Origin: Novosphingopyxis sp042090735
GTDB lineage: Bacteria > Pseudomonadota > Alphaproteobacteria > Sphingomonadales > Sphingomonadaceae
Length of the DNA: 26,440 bases
NCBI GenBank assembly: GCA_042090735.1
Contig: JBELIU010000010.1
Coordinates: forward strand, 1-26,440
Direction: 5' to 3'
Part shown: positions 15,023 to 23,572 of the stretch, piece after piece
Position numbering within the stretch: position 1 is the first letter of the stretch
Layout of the letters: each line of letters starts with the position of its first letter
Notes under the pieces: generated by a model
The model's database searches: none
What the model saw: the letters and a program-made list of their open reading frames with translations, nothing else
Told to the model about the DNA's origin: nothing
Program-made: the position numbers and the translations under genes

Positions 15023-15739
15023 TTAATTCGCTGTTCCTCCGGTCAGTCCCATGTCTGACCACGCCAGACGGATCAGTTCGCGGGTGGCCCGGGCCGCTTC
15101 TTCGGCATCGCGATTGATGATGGCCTGGAACACTGCCCGGTGATCGCCAAGGGAATCGCGCGGATTGGCCTGGTTCTTTTGCTTCAAATGCGTGGTGAGC
15201 CCCACGGCGGTTTCGATTGAAACGGACAGGGCGACAAGAAACCGGTTGCCCCCTGCATCGAAAATCGCGGCGTGGAAATCACGGTCTGCCTTGCGCCCTT
15301 CTTCCTGCGCGAGCCCGTGGGTCTGCATCCCCTCCAGCGCCTGTTCCATTACCGCCAGATGCTGCGCTTCGCGGTGCAGCGCCGCCATGGCAGCTGCGTT
15401 CGGCTCTATCATTTCGCGCAGTTCAAAAAGGTCGCGGACGAAGCCCGGATCGGGATCGTCCGAGAGCATCCAAGCCAGAATATCCGGGTCTAGCAGGTTC
15501 CAGTGCCGGGGATCGCGCACATGCGTACCGACCTTGGGGCGACTTTCGACCAGTCCTTTTGCAACCAGGCTGCGCATGGCTTCGCGGTAGACGGTGCGGG
15601 ATATTCCGCGCGCTTCGGCGGCCTCGATCTCTCCCTTCAAGCCGCTTCCCGGCGGGTGCTGGCCCCGCAGGATCTGGGTGCCCATTTCACGCGCGATGAT
15701 CTGGTTGATCCGTTCGCTGCGTGGTCGGCCATCTGCCAT
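15023..15739 (-). CDS. FadR/GntR-family transcriptional regulator (FCD domain)
   Basis: A 238-residue regulator. The N-terminal winged helix (about 8-75) has the GntR pattern ISRTVYREAMRSLVAKGLVESRPKVGTHV. The C-terminal helical FCD ligand-binding domain (about 98-225) carries LFELREMIEPNAAAMAA, DRDFHAAIF (Asp154, His156) and GDHRAVFQAI (His200), where FCD proteins bind a metal. The His usually found in the last helix is not evident (it reads RATRELIRL). It is the last gene of the sugar-acid operon, four bases after the dehydrogenase stop, so it probably senses a pathway intermediate and controls this operon and the divergent lactonase. Target sites may be the palindromes at 21100-21129. The effector is unknown. 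Confidence 0.92.
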   Translation of the reverse strand: MADGRPRSERINQIIAREMGTQILRGQHPPGSGLKGEIEAAEARGISRTVYREAMRSLVAKGLVESRPKVGTHVRDPRHWNLLDPDILAWMLSDDPDPGFVRDLFELREMIEPNAAAMAALHREAQHLAVMEQALEGMQTHGLAQEEGRKADRDFHAAIFDAGGNRFLVALSVSIETAVGLTTHLKQKNQANPRDSLGDHRAVFQAIINRDAEEAARATRELIRLAWSDMGLTGGTAN

Positions 15740-15743
15740 TGAT

Positions 15744-16682
15744 TCAGGTCTCGTCGTAAAAGGGCTCTACAGTCCGGCGGCTGCCGCAGAGGAAAGCATC
15801 GGCGACAAGTCGCAGCGGCGCAAGGTCTACATCGCTTCGTCCCCCGCCCACCAATTCGACGAAATGCCGATAGAGCGTCCGATATTCGTTCTGGTCGTCC
15901 AGTTGCACTTCCTCGACGCAGACGGACAGGGTGTTACCGCCCTCACCCAGCACAAGGGGCCCATCCGACGTCTGCACGGCAATGTCCCAGCTTTGCGGGC
16001 CGGTCTGCAGGAAGTCGAATTCGGCCTGCACCGGCGCCCCGGATCCAGTCGCCATTTCCAGCGTCGCAGCGATTGGGGCCTGGCGGTTTTCGGGAAAAGA
16101 CAGGTCCGCCGCTTTCATGCGCAGGGCTTCGGGTACGATATGCGTGAGGATGGACAGAGCATTGATGCCTGGGTCGAACACGCCGAATCCGCCGGGCTGC
16201 CAGATCCATTCCTGGCCCGGATGCCAGACGCGCACGTCCTCCTTCCAGTCGATACGGATCGCTTCGATCGTCCGCCCGGCGAGCCAGGCGCGCGCCTTTT
16301 TGACCGCCGACCCGGCCCGCGAATGCCACGAAGCGAACAGCGTGACACCTGCCGACCGCGCGATATCGTTCAACGCTTCCACTTCGGACAGGGTCATGCC
16401 CGGCGGCTTTTCGAGAAAAACGTGCTTGCCTGCCTGCAATGCCTGCCGGGCTGCGGCGAAGCGCACCTGGGGCGGCTGACACAGCACGACTGCGTTAAGC
16501 TCGTTTTCCGCCTCGAGCATCTCTTCCAGCAGATTGTAATTCGTCACGTCGGGATGGTTCGCGCCGCGACTGGCGACGGCGACCAAATCGATACCATCGA
16601 CTTGCTCGATCGCGGGCAGATGCTGATCGCGAGCGATCTTTCCCAGACCGACAAGGCCGAGCCTGATGGTTCCCGCACTCAT
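15744..16682 (-). CDS. Galactose/L-arabinose 1-dehydrogenase (Gfo/Idh/MocA family)
   Basis: A 312-residue NAD(P)-dependent aldose dehydrogenase that oxidises the sugar's C1 to a lactone in the cytoplasm. The N-terminal Rossmann fold has GLVGLGKIARDQHLPAI. The catalytic Lys is Lys92 in FLEKPPG. FASWHSRAGSAV (117-126) and GVFDPGINALSIL are typical of the Gal / L-arabinose 1-dehydrogenase subgroup. ATG 16682 overlaps the preceding gene's stop (ATGA); the longer open frame to 17258 is a shadow. Neighbouring lactonase, aldonate dehydratase and ketoglutarate-semialdehyde dehydrogenase genes favour L-arabinose, though these enzymes often also accept D-galactose or D-fucose. Confidence 0.88.
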   Translation of the reverse strand: MSAGTIRLGLVGLGKIARDQHLPAIEQVDGIDLVAVASRGANHPDVTNYNLLEEMLEAENELNAVVLCQPPQVRFAAARQALQAGKHVFLEKPPGMTLSEVEALNDIARSAGVTLFASWHSRAGSAVKKARAWLAGRTIEAIRIDWKEDVRVWHPGQEWIWQPGGFGVFDPGINALSILTHIVPEALRMKAADLSFPENRQAPIAATLEMATGSGAPVQAEFDFLQTGPQSWDIAVQTSDGPLVLGEGGNTLSVCVEEVQLDDQNEYRTLYRHFVELVGGGRSDVDLAPLRLVADAFLCGSRRTVEPFYDET

Positions 16683-17653
16683 ACTGCCGTGGCCCGCGCC
16701 AAAGGCACCGGGGCACCGGTTGCAAGTGGGTTGGAAACGGGCAGCCGGAAGGGGGTGGCCGCAATCTCGAACCGGTCGCCGTCCTGCGCCGCGACCCCAT
16801 CGGCATAGGACAGGGTCGCGGTGCCGAAGAAGTGCACATGGATATCCCCTGGACGACAGAAGGGGGCGTTCTTGAAGTGATGGTGTTCCAGATTGGCGAT
16901 GGTGTGGGACATGTTCGCTTCCCCCGACACGAACGCCTTTTCCCACACGACGGCATCGCCGCGCAGGATCCTGCTGGTGCCCTCCACATGGTCGGGCAGA
17001 TCGCCCAGCAGCAATTCGGCACCCAGGGCCGCGGGGCGAAGCTTGGAATGGGCGAGCCACAGATAATTGACCTGTTCGGTCACGTGGTCGGAAAATTCGT
17101 TCCCCAGTGCGAAGCCCAAGCGGCGCGGTCGGCCCTGATCGTCGATGATGTAGATGCCGGCGATTTCCGGCTCCTCCCCGCCATCGCCGGCGAAGGCCGG
17201 CCGGACCAGCGCTTCGCCCGGCGGCACAAGAATGGAACCATCTCCCTTGTAGAACCACTCGGGCTGGACGCCTTCCCCGCTCTCAGGCTTGCCGCCTTCA
17301 AGCCCCATCAGGAACATCCGCATCGTATCGGTCGCGGTACCGGCAGCAGCGGCCTCGTGCATTTTGTCGCGCCCCTCGGCCGAGCCGAGATGGGTCAGCC
17401 CCGTCCCACTCACCAGCAGATGCGCGTCATTGGGATGGTCTATGGGCGACAGGAGCCTGACGGAATCCAGTTCAAGCTGATCTCCGCGGCGGGACTGCGC
17501 CGCATCGGCGAGGCCGACGCCGTCCGCCAGGCATTCGCGAACCAATTCGTACACCGAGGCTGTGTCTTTGAGGACATGGGCGATTCGTGCGTCATCGAGT
17601 AATGCGACGCCGCGTCGTCCGTCCCGTTCGAATTGGATCAAGCTTTCGGTCAT
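16679..17653 (-). CDS. AraD1-type FAH-fold protein, likely 2-keto-3-deoxy-L-arabinonate dehydratase
   Basis: A 324-residue member of the fumarylacetoacetate hydrolase superfamily, of the AraD1/GguC kind: HLLVSGTGLTHLGSAEGRDKMH, PEWFYKGDGSILVPPGEALVRP, then the metal-binding E-x-E at Glu161/Glu163 (EEPEIAGIY). Related FAH-fold enzymes such as Caulobacter XylX dehydrate 2-keto-3-deoxy-pentonates to 2-ketoglutarate semialdehyde in the Weimberg route. The next enzyme for that product is encoded immediately upstream. The start ATG 17653 overlaps the ALDH stop (ATGA), and its own stop overlaps the dehydrogenase start. No DapA-type dehydratase is present in the operon, which supports this role. Confidence 0.85.
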   Translation of the reverse strand: MTESLIQFERDGRRGVALLDDARIAHVLKDTASVYELVRECLADGVGLADAAQSRRGDQLELDSVRLLSPIDHPNDAHLLVSGTGLTHLGSAEGRDKMHEAAAAGTATDTMRMFLMGLEGGKPESGEGVQPEWFYKGDGSILVPPGEALVRPAFAGDGGEEPEIAGIYIIDDQGRPRRLGFALGNEFSDHVTEQVNYLWLAHSKLRPAALGAELLLGDLPDHVEGTSRILRGDAVVWEKAFVSGEANMSHTIANLEHHHFKNAPFCRPGDIHVHFFGTATLSYADGVAAQDGDRFEIAATPFRLPVSNPLATGAPVPLARATAV

Positions 17654-19230
17654 CGTGCTGACTCCGGCTCGCCATCGATCCGGCGGGGGATGTTCAGTGG
17701 ATTGTCGCGGCGCAGCGCAGGCGGCAGCAGCGCGTCGGGCGCGTCCTGATAGCAGACCGGCCGCACGAAACGCATCATCGCCAGCGTGCCGACCGAGGTG
17801 GTGCGCGTGTCGGTCGCCGCCGGGAACGGCCCGCCATGGACCATCGCGCGGCAGACTTCGACGCCCGTGGGCCAGCCGTTGAACAGGACCCGGCCGCAGC
17901 GATCGCGCGCGACGGGCAGCAATCCGGCGACCGCATCCTCGTCTTCGGGCTCGGTCTGGAAGGTGATGGTCAGTTGCCCTTCGAGCGCCGCCAGCACCGC
18001 GCGCATCTGCGCCAGATCTTCGCATGTGACGATGATCGAGGCGGCACCGAACACTTCTTCGGACAGGGCCGGATCGGCGAGGAAATCGTCTCCCGCAACC
18101 GAGAAGACGGCAGCGGTGCACTGGTTCGGGCCATCGCCTTTCCCGCCCGTCGCCACGCGGTCGGCCGCAGAATGGCCGTCCAGCCGCGAAACCGCGTCTT
18201 CGTAGCTTCGATGGATGTCCTGCGTCAGCATGACCGGCGGTTGACCGGAAGAAAGCGCTTCCGAAGCGGCGCGGACGAACGCATCGTACCCTTCCCCGCC
18301 CAGCGTCAGCACGATCCCCGGATTGGTGCAGAACTGGCCCGCCCCCATGGTGAGCGAGGCGGCGAACCCTTCTCCCAAAGCCGCTGCCCGCGCGGCGAGC
18401 GCGTGGGGCATCAGGCAGACCGGATTGATGCTGCTCATCTCCGCATAGACGGGGATCGGCACGTCCCGGCTTGCCGCGATACGCGCCAGAGCGAGGCCGC
18501 CGCCGCGCGATCCGGTAAAGCCCACCGCGGCGATGCGCGGATCGCGCACCAGCGCTTCGCCCAAGGAATTGGCGGTGCCGGGCAGATAGGAAAAGACGCC
18601 TTCGTGAAGCCCGCTGCGCGCCACCGCCTCGCGCACCGCGCGCGCGACCAGTTCGCCGGTGCCGGGATGCGCCGGATGGCCCTTGACCACCACCGGGCAG
18701 CCCGCGGCGAGCGCCGAGGCGGTATCGCCACCCGCCACCGAAAAGGCGAGCGGGAAGTTGGAGGCACCGAACACTGCGACCGGCCCCACGGCCTGGTTCG
18801 CCCGGCGCAAATCGGCGCGCGGGGGCTGGCGATCGGGCATCGCCGGATCGATCGTGGCATCGAGCCACAGACCCTGGCGGATTTCGGTGGCGAACAGGCG
18901 CAGCTGATTGCAGGTGCGCCCGCGCTCCCCTTCCAGCCGGGCGCGCGGCAATCCGCTTTCGGCCATGGCCGTGGCGATCAGATCGTCGCCGATATCCATG
19001 ATCGCATCGGCCACCGCCTCGAGAAATGCGGCGCGCGTTTCGGGGGCGAGATCCGCGAAATCCTGCGCTGCCTCGGCTGCCAAGGCGCAGGCGGCATCGA
19101 CATGGGTCTCGCTCGCTTCGGTAAACTGGCCGCCCAGCGCTTCGCCCGTGGCGGGATTGTGAGCGGCGAATGTGGCATCGCCGCGTTCTTCGCGTGCGCC
19201 GATCAGAATGGCGCCATCGGGCTGTGTCAT
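17650..19230 (-). CDS. 2-ketoglutarate semialdehyde (2,5-dioxovalerate) dehydrogenase
   Basis: A 526-residue aldehyde dehydrogenase. Catalytic Cys301 lies in MGAGQFCTNPG and the general base Glu264 in YAEMSSINP. NAD(P) binding is indicated by FGASNFPLAFSVAGGDTASAL and VGFTGSRGGG. The long QFCTNPG-type sequence and AEMSSINP are typical of the KGSADH subgroup that oxidises 2-ketoglutarate semialdehyde to 2-ketoglutarate, the last step of L-arabinose, D-xylose or D-glucarate routes. It lies 31 bases after the dehydratase and is ATGA-coupled to the FAH-fold gene. A large antisense open frame at 17836-19560 is a high-GC shadow of this gene. Full length, no defects seen. Confidence 0.93.
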   Translation of the reverse strand: MTQPDGAILIGAREERGDATFAAHNPATGEALGGQFTEASETHVDAACALAAEAAQDFADLAPETRAAFLEAVADAIMDIGDDLIATAMAESGLPRARLEGERGRTCNQLRLFATEIRQGLWLDATIDPAMPDRQPPRADLRRANQAVGPVAVFGASNFPLAFSVAGGDTASALAAGCPVVVKGHPAHPGTGELVARAVREAVARSGLHEGVFSYLPGTANSLGEALVRDPRIAAVGFTGSRGGGLALARIAASRDVPIPVYAEMSSINPVCLMPHALAARAAALGEGFAASLTMGAGQFCTNPGIVLTLGGEGYDAFVRAASEALSSGQPPVMLTQDIHRSYEDAVSRLDGHSAADRVATGGKGDGPNQCTAAVFSVAGDDFLADPALSEEVFGAASIIVTCEDLAQMRAVLAALEGQLTITFQTEPEDEDAVAGLLPVARDRCGRVLFNGWPTGVEVCRAMVHGGPFPAATDTRTTSVGTLAMMRFVRPVCYQDAPDALLPPALRRDNPLNIPRRIDGEPESAR

Positions 19231-19261
19231 GGGGTAGTACTCCAGAAAATTCGTGTGAATA

Positions 19262-21064
19262 TCAGTGGCTGTCGCGCGGCAGGCCGCGCGTCTGCGCGAT
19301 GCGTTGGAACGTCTCCGCGCCTTCGAGGATCGCGCCGCTGCCCATCTGACCGGTCAAGCCGCGCTGGATTTCCTGCCAGGGCGTCTGCGAGGGCGGGAAT
19401 TGGTAGCCTCCCGCCGCGGCGAGCTCGGTCCGGCGCGCGGACAGTTCTTCATCCGAAAGCAGCACGTCGACCCGGCCCCGGCGCAGATCGATCCGCACCC
19501 GATCGCCCGACTGCAACAGCGCCAGACCGCCGCCCGCCGCCGCTTCGGGAGAGGCGTTGAGGATGGAGGGGCTGCCGCTCGTGCCCGACTGGCGGCCGTC
19601 GCCCATGCAGGGCAGGCTCTCCACGCCCTGGCGCAGGAGATGCGCGGGCGCGCGCATGTTCACGACCTCGGCCGAGCCGGGATAGCCGATCGGCCCCGCC
19701 CCGCGCATGACGAGCACGGTGTTGGCGTCGATCCCGCTATCGGGATCGTCGATCCGGGCGTGATAGTCCTCCGGCCCGTCGAACACCATCACGGGGCCTT
19801 CGAACGCATCGGGATCGTCCGGATCGGACAGATAGCGCTTCCGGAAATCCTCCGAAATGACGCTGCTTTTCATGATCGCGCTGTCGAACAGATTGCCCAT
19901 CAGGACTAGGAAACCGGCATTATGACGCAGGGGATCGTCGATCCTGCGCATGACGCGCTCGTCCTCGATCGCCGTTCCCCGGCAATTCTCGCCGAGCGTG
20001 TGCCCATTCACCGTCTGCGCGTCCTCGCGGATCAGGCCTGCTTCCATCAGCTGGGCGATCACCGCCGGGACGCCGCCGGCGCGGTAATAATCCTCGCCCA
20101 GATATTCGCCGGCGGGCTGGAGGTTGACCAGCAACGGCACGGCCTGCCCGAAGTCCTGCCAGTCCTGCATCGAGAGCTCGACGCCCATATGGCGGGCGAT
20201 CGCGGCTAGATGGATCGGGGCATTGGTCGATCCGCCGATCGCCGTGTTGACCACGATGGCGTTCAAGAACGCGTCGCGCGTCATGATGTCGGCAGGCGTG
20301 AGATCTTCCCTCACCATGTCCACGATGCGTTTGCCGGTGCGATAGGCGTTTTCCTGGCGGTCGCGATAGGGCGCTGGGATCGCAGCGGAGCCCGGCAGGC
20401 TCATTCCCAGCGCCTCCGCCAGCGAGTTCATCGTCGTCGCGGTGCCCATCGTGTTGCAATAGCCGGTGGACGGCGCGCTGGAGGCGACCAGTTTCACGAA
20501 GCCGTCCTGATCGATCTCGCCCCGGCTCAGCATTTCGCGGGCCTTCCACACGATCGTGCCCGAACCCGTACGCTCGCCCTTGTGCCAGCCATTGAGCATG
20601 GGCCCTACCGACAGGGCTATGGCCGGAATGTTGACCGTGGCGGCCGCCATCAGGGCGGCGGGGGTGGTCTTGTCGCAGCCGATTGTCAGCACCACACCAT
20701 CCAGCGGATAGCCGTGCAGAACCTCGACCAAGCCGAGATAGGACAGGTTGCGGTCCAGGCCCGCAGTCGGTCGCTTGCCGGTTTCCTGGATCGGGTGGAC
20801 CGGAAACTCGATCGCGATGCCGCCGGCTTCTCGAATCCCTTCGCGCACCCGCTCCGCAAGCACCAGGTGATGACGGTTGCAGGGCGAAAGATCGCTGCCG
20901 GTCTGCGCGATCCCGATAATCGGACGCCCCGACCGCAGCTCCTCCGCGGTCAGGCCAAAATTAAGATACCGCTCCAGATAGAGCGCGGTCATGTCGATAT
21001 TGTCGGGGTTGTCGAACCAAGCCGCCGAACGCAGCTTGCGCTGCTCAAGATCCTGCGTTGCCAT
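19262..21064 (-). CDS. IlvD/Edd family dehydratase, likely L-arabinonate dehydratase
   Basis: A 600-residue iron-sulfur dehydratase, converting an aldonate to its 2-keto-3-deoxy acid. Three Cys expected to hold the cluster are present: Cys62 in SDLSPCN, Cys130 in TIGCDKTTP and Cys203 in STGYCNTMGT. The catalytic Ser region is SGTSGSPSILN. This spacing fits the sugar-acid branch ([2Fe-2S], e.g. rhizobial L-arabinonate dehydratase) rather than IlvD. ATG 21064 follows AGGGGCAGGGG. It is the first gene of the operon and reads away from the lactonase gene. L-arabinonate is the most likely substrate from context; D-fuconate, D-galactonate or D-xylonate remain possible. Confidence 0.9.
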   Translation of the reverse strand: MATQDLEQRKLRSAAWFDNPDNIDMTALYLERYLNFGLTAEELRSGRPIIGIAQTGSDLSPCNRHHLVLAERVREGIREAGGIAIEFPVHPIQETGKRPTAGLDRNLSYLGLVEVLHGYPLDGVVLTIGCDKTTPAALMAAATVNIPAIALSVGPMLNGWHKGERTGSGTIVWKAREMLSRGEIDQDGFVKLVASSAPSTGYCNTMGTATTMNSLAEALGMSLPGSAAIPAPYRDRQENAYRTGKRIVDMVREDLTPADIMTRDAFLNAIVVNTAIGGSTNAPIHLAAIARHMGVELSMQDWQDFGQAVPLLVNLQPAGEYLGEDYYRAGGVPAVIAQLMEAGLIREDAQTVNGHTLGENCRGTAIEDERVMRRIDDPLRHNAGFLVLMGNLFDSAIMKSSVISEDFRKRYLSDPDDPDAFEGPVMVFDGPEDYHARIDDPDSGIDANTVLVMRGAGPIGYPGSAEVVNMRAPAHLLRQGVESLPCMGDGRQSGTSGSPSILNASPEAAAGGGLALLQSGDRVRIDLRRGRVDVLLSDEELSARRTELAAAGGYQFPPSQTPWQEIQRGLTGQMGSGAILEGAETFQRIAQTRGLPRDSH

Positions 21065-21147
21065 GGCCCCTGCCCCTATTCTTGTCCGATTGACGCTTTC
21101 GATGCATCGATATACTCATACAAATATGAATTCAAGCGAGGTGAAGG
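21065..21147. promoter_or_regulatory. Divergent promoter/operator region of the sugar-acid genes
   Basis: 83 bases separate the two divergent starts, so both promoters must be here. The core from about 21085 to 21135 is AT-rich. TCATA-CAAA-TATGA (21116-21129) is an inverted repeat with 5-base arms, and CGATGCATCG (21100-21109) is a 10-bp palindrome. Both are plausible sites for the operon's GntR regulator. On the minus strand TTGAAT, 17 bases, TATCGA could be -35/-10; on the plus strand TTGACG (21090-21095) and TATACT (21111-21116) have a short 15-base spacer. Individual assignments are uncertain. Confidence 0.55.
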
Positions 21148-22029
21148 ATGCAGGATAGCGGTTGTGGTGAGATCGATATCGCATGGCGCGCCGGCACCCT
21201 GCTGGGCGAGGGGCCGGTCTGGCTCCAAGACCGGGGTCAATTGGCCTTTGTCGATATCAAGGGCGGGCGCATCTGCCTGTTCGACCCTGTCACGGGCGAA
21301 GGTCGCGACATCGACTGCGTCGGCCAGCCGAGCTTTATTTACCCGACCAACAGGCCGGGCGAACTGATCTACGGCTCTAACCGGTCTTTGCGACGGATCG
21401 CCGGCGGAGGCGAAGACACACTGTTGTGCGAAATTCCCGCGCCGGACGGCACGCGCACCAACGATGCCGCGGTCGATCCGACGGGGCGTCTGTTCCTGAG
21501 CATGTCCCACGATGCCGAGACCGATCCGATCGGCGGGCTCTATGTGTTCGATGGCGGCGCCATCCGGCAGGTTCTGGACGAGGTCGTCGTCCCCAACGGC
21601 CCCGCCATATCCGCCGATGGCGGCGCTCTCTATCATGTCGACTCGCCGGGCCGCACGATCTGGCGCTTTCGCCTCGCTGCCGATGGCACGCCGATCGAGG
21701 GCGCGGTGCACATTCGCATCGCCGAAGAGGACGGCTATCCCGACGGTGTGGTGCTCGACAGCGAGGGATGCCTGTGGGTCGGCCTGTGGCACGGCTGGGG
21801 CGTCCGCCGGTACGATCCCGAGGGTGCGATGATGCGGCACGTTCCCATGCCATGCGCCTGCGCGACCAAACTGGCCTTTGGCGGTCCCGATCTGGCGACG
21901 GCCTTCGTCACCACGGCGCGTATTGGGCTTTCGGAAGCCGAATTGGCGGGCCAGCCCGAAGCGGGCAGCCTGTTCGCTTTCGACCCCGGAGTGAGCGGCG
22001 TACCCACGCCGTCCGTCAGGATCGGCTGA
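21148..22029 (+). CDS. SMP-30/gluconolactonase family lactonase, likely L-arabinonolactonase
   Basis: A 293-residue six-bladed beta-propeller of the SMP-30/LRE family, hydrolysing aldono-lactones. The expected metal ligands are visible: Glu21 in LGEGPVW, Asn105 in RTNDAAVD, Asn150 in VPNGPAIS and Asp199 in DGYPDGV, spaced as in SMP-30. GAGGTGAAGG precedes ATG 21148. It is divergent from the operon encoding the dehydrogenase and dehydratase and presumably shares their regulator, giving the second step of the pathway. The exact lactone is not resolved by sequence. It converges on the FAH gene at 22047, with 17 bases between stops. Confidence 0.92.
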   Translation: MQDSGCGEIDIAWRAGTLLGEGPVWLQDRGQLAFVDIKGGRICLFDPVTGEGRDIDCVGQPSFIYPTNRPGELIYGSNRSLRRIAGGGEDTLLCEIPAPDGTRTNDAAVDPTGRLFLSMSHDAETDPIGGLYVFDGGAIRQVLDEVVVPNGPAISADGGALYHVDSPGRTIWRFRLAADGTPIEGAVHIRIAEEDGYPDGVVLDSEGCLWVGLWHGWGVRRYDPEGAMMRHVPMPCACATKLAFGGPDLATAFVTTARIGLSEAELAGQPEAGSLFAFDPGVSGVPTPSVRIG

Positions 22030-22046
22030 CACCGTCCTTCCCCTGC

Positions 22047-23006
22047 TCAGGCTGCCACGACGCGCTGTTCCAGCACGCCGAAGGGCGTCGATCCGTCAGC
22101 GGCGCGTCCGGCCATGCGGATCTGGTCGCCGAAGCGCATGAACTGGGTGGCGATCGCGCCGGTGTCGATCATCTCGATGGCGCGCCGCTCCGATATGCAG
22201 CTGGAACCGACCTTCGCGTAGTCCGCGCTGGATACCGTACCCGAACCGATGATCGTCCCGGCGACGAGATCGCGCGTCCGCGCGGCGTGAGCGACGAGCT
22301 CGTGAAAACCGAACGCCATTTCGCGGCCGTTCGCCGTGCCGAATTGCTCCCCGTTCCAGTCGATTCCCAGGTCGAGGCAGACCCGCCCGTCGCGCCAGCC
22401 ATCGCCCAGTTCGTCCGGCGTGAGGGCGAAGGGCGCCATCGAACAGGCCGGTTTGGCCTGCACCCAGCCGAAGCCGGTCTTCATCTCGATCGGCGCGATC
22501 GCACGGAGGGACCAGTCGTTTATCTGCACCACGAGGCGAATATGCTTCATCGCCTCTTCGGCGCTGGTGCCCATCGGGACGGCGTCGACGATGACGGCGA
22601 ATTCGCCTTCGAAATCGATGCCGTCTTCTTCCGTGGGGAACGGAATCTCGTCGTTCGGACCATAAAAGCGGTCCGACATGCCTTGGTACATCAGGGGCCG
22701 ATCGGTTTCGATCGGATCCATCCCGAAAGCGATCTGCATCAGCTTTCCGTGCGTATCGAAAGCCGATCCGTCGAGCCATTGCCAGCTTCGCGGCATCGGC
22801 GCTCGAAACGAAGCGGCTGGACTTCCCTCACCTGCGGCAAGCCTCTTGGCGGCAGACTCGAGCGCGGGCATCGCGCCGTCCCAATCCTCCATCACCGCAA
22901 GCAGGTTTGGAGCCCGATCGCCGATTTCCAGCAGCCGGGATCCGTCTTCCGAGACGATCACGAGCTGCCCGTCGGGCGTCCCGTTGTCGACGGTTGCGAG
23001 CTTCAA
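22047..23006 (-). CDS. Fumarylacetoacetate hydrolase family protein (aromatic cluster)
   Basis: A 319-residue FAH-family enzyme, distinct from the AraD1-type protein at 16679. The N-terminal part starts MKLATVDNG; the catalytic domain has DFEGEFAVIVD with metal ligands Glu133/Glu135, QINDWSLRAI, and IIGSGTVSSADYAK. Family members hydrolyse or hydrate beta-diketo or 2-keto acids released from aromatic ring cleavage. The start codon is TTG at 23006, overlapping the cupin stop as TTGA, with GGAGAG directly before it. It is the last gene of the minus-strand aromatic operon. Likely role: cleavage of a late ring-fission product such as a fumarylacetoacetate or acylpyruvate analogue; the exact substrate is unknown. 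Confidence 0.88.
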   Translation of the reverse strand: MKLATVDNGTPDGQLVIVSEDGSRLLEIGDRAPNLLAVMEDWDGAMPALESAAKRLAAGEGSPAASFRAPMPRSWQWLDGSAFDTHGKLMQIAFGMDPIETDRPLMYQGMSDRFYGPNDEIPFPTEEDGIDFEGEFAVIVDAVPMGTSAEEAMKHIRLVVQINDWSLRAIAPIEMKTGFGWVQAKPACSMAPFALTPDELGDGWRDGRVCLDLGIDWNGEQFGTANGREMAFGFHELVAHAARTRDLVAGTIIGSGTVSSADYAKVGSSCISERRAIEMIDTGAIATQFMRFGDQIRMAGRAADGSTPFGVLEQRVVAA

Positions 23007-23572
23007 CTCTCCAGCCCTTGCGCAAACTCGCCGTCGATCAGCACGAAGCAGATCCGGCAGGTCGTGTCGCTGCGATTGGCCCAGCCATGATTGGTCCCGC
23101 GCTGGATTACGATGTCTCCGGCGCGCACGGTCGTCTCGCCCTCGTCCATGATGAGGACCAGTTCGCCTTCCAGCACGATGCCGTAATCGATCGTCTCGGT
23201 GCGGTGCATCAGCGCATGCTTCGCACCTTCTTTCGCAGCGTTCGACGCATGGCCCGCGCCGATCTCCGCGAAATGCGCGGCGGCCTCGTCCGGCGTCATG
23301 TTGCGAATGCCGTCGCCTTCTGGCGGAATGTCCAGGATCCGGATGCGCGTGCCGTTTTTCGGCGGGGCGAGGACGATGCCCTCTTCCGCGGGCTCGCCGC
23401 TGGCGGCATCGATCGGCGCGGGCGTGGCGCAGGTATTCCAGACCTCGTGGAACATCGGGCCGATTGCGCCGCCCACCTGCTGCACGCGCGGCACGGCACC
23501 GTCTTCCTGGATGATGGCGCGGCCGTGCTCATCATGCCCCGTAACGACGCGGCGAACGGATTTCGTGCTCAT
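23003..23572 (-). CDS. Cupin-domain protein
   Basis: A 189-residue protein with a single small cupin barrel in the C-terminal half: HRTETIDYGIVLEGELVLIMD, then TTVRAGDIVIQRGTNHGWANRSD. The His of HRTE, the Glu of LEGE and the His of NHGW are positioned to hold a metal. The N-terminal 80 residues (VQQVGGAIGPMFHEVWNT) are typical of a cupin type common in aromatic catabolic clusters whose role is not established. ATG 23572 has GGGAGAG before it and overlaps the DUF2218 stop (ATGA). It may be a dioxygenase-like or isomerising enzyme, or a metal-dependent sensor; the sequence does not decide. Confidence 0.85.
   Translation of the reverse strand: MSTKSVRRVVTGHDEHGRAIIQEDGAVPRVQQVGGAIGPMFHEVWNTCATPAPIDAASGEPAEEGIVLAPPKNGTRIRILDIPPEGDGIRNMTPDEAAAHFAEIGAGHASNAAKEGAKHALMHRTETIDYGIVLEGELVLIMDEGETTVRAGDIVIQRGTNHGWANRSDTTCRICFVLIDGEFAQGLES

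Noticed and set aside
14860..15117. 85-codon frame in the odd spacer
   Set aside because: It lacks family motifs and runs into the regulator gene antisense; treated as non-coding.
17836..19560. Long plus-strand open frame of 574 codons opposite the aldehyde dehydrogenase
   Set aside because: It is antisense to a clear aldehyde dehydrogenase, is rich in Arg, Gly and Ala with no family motif, and is the usual high-GC shadow.
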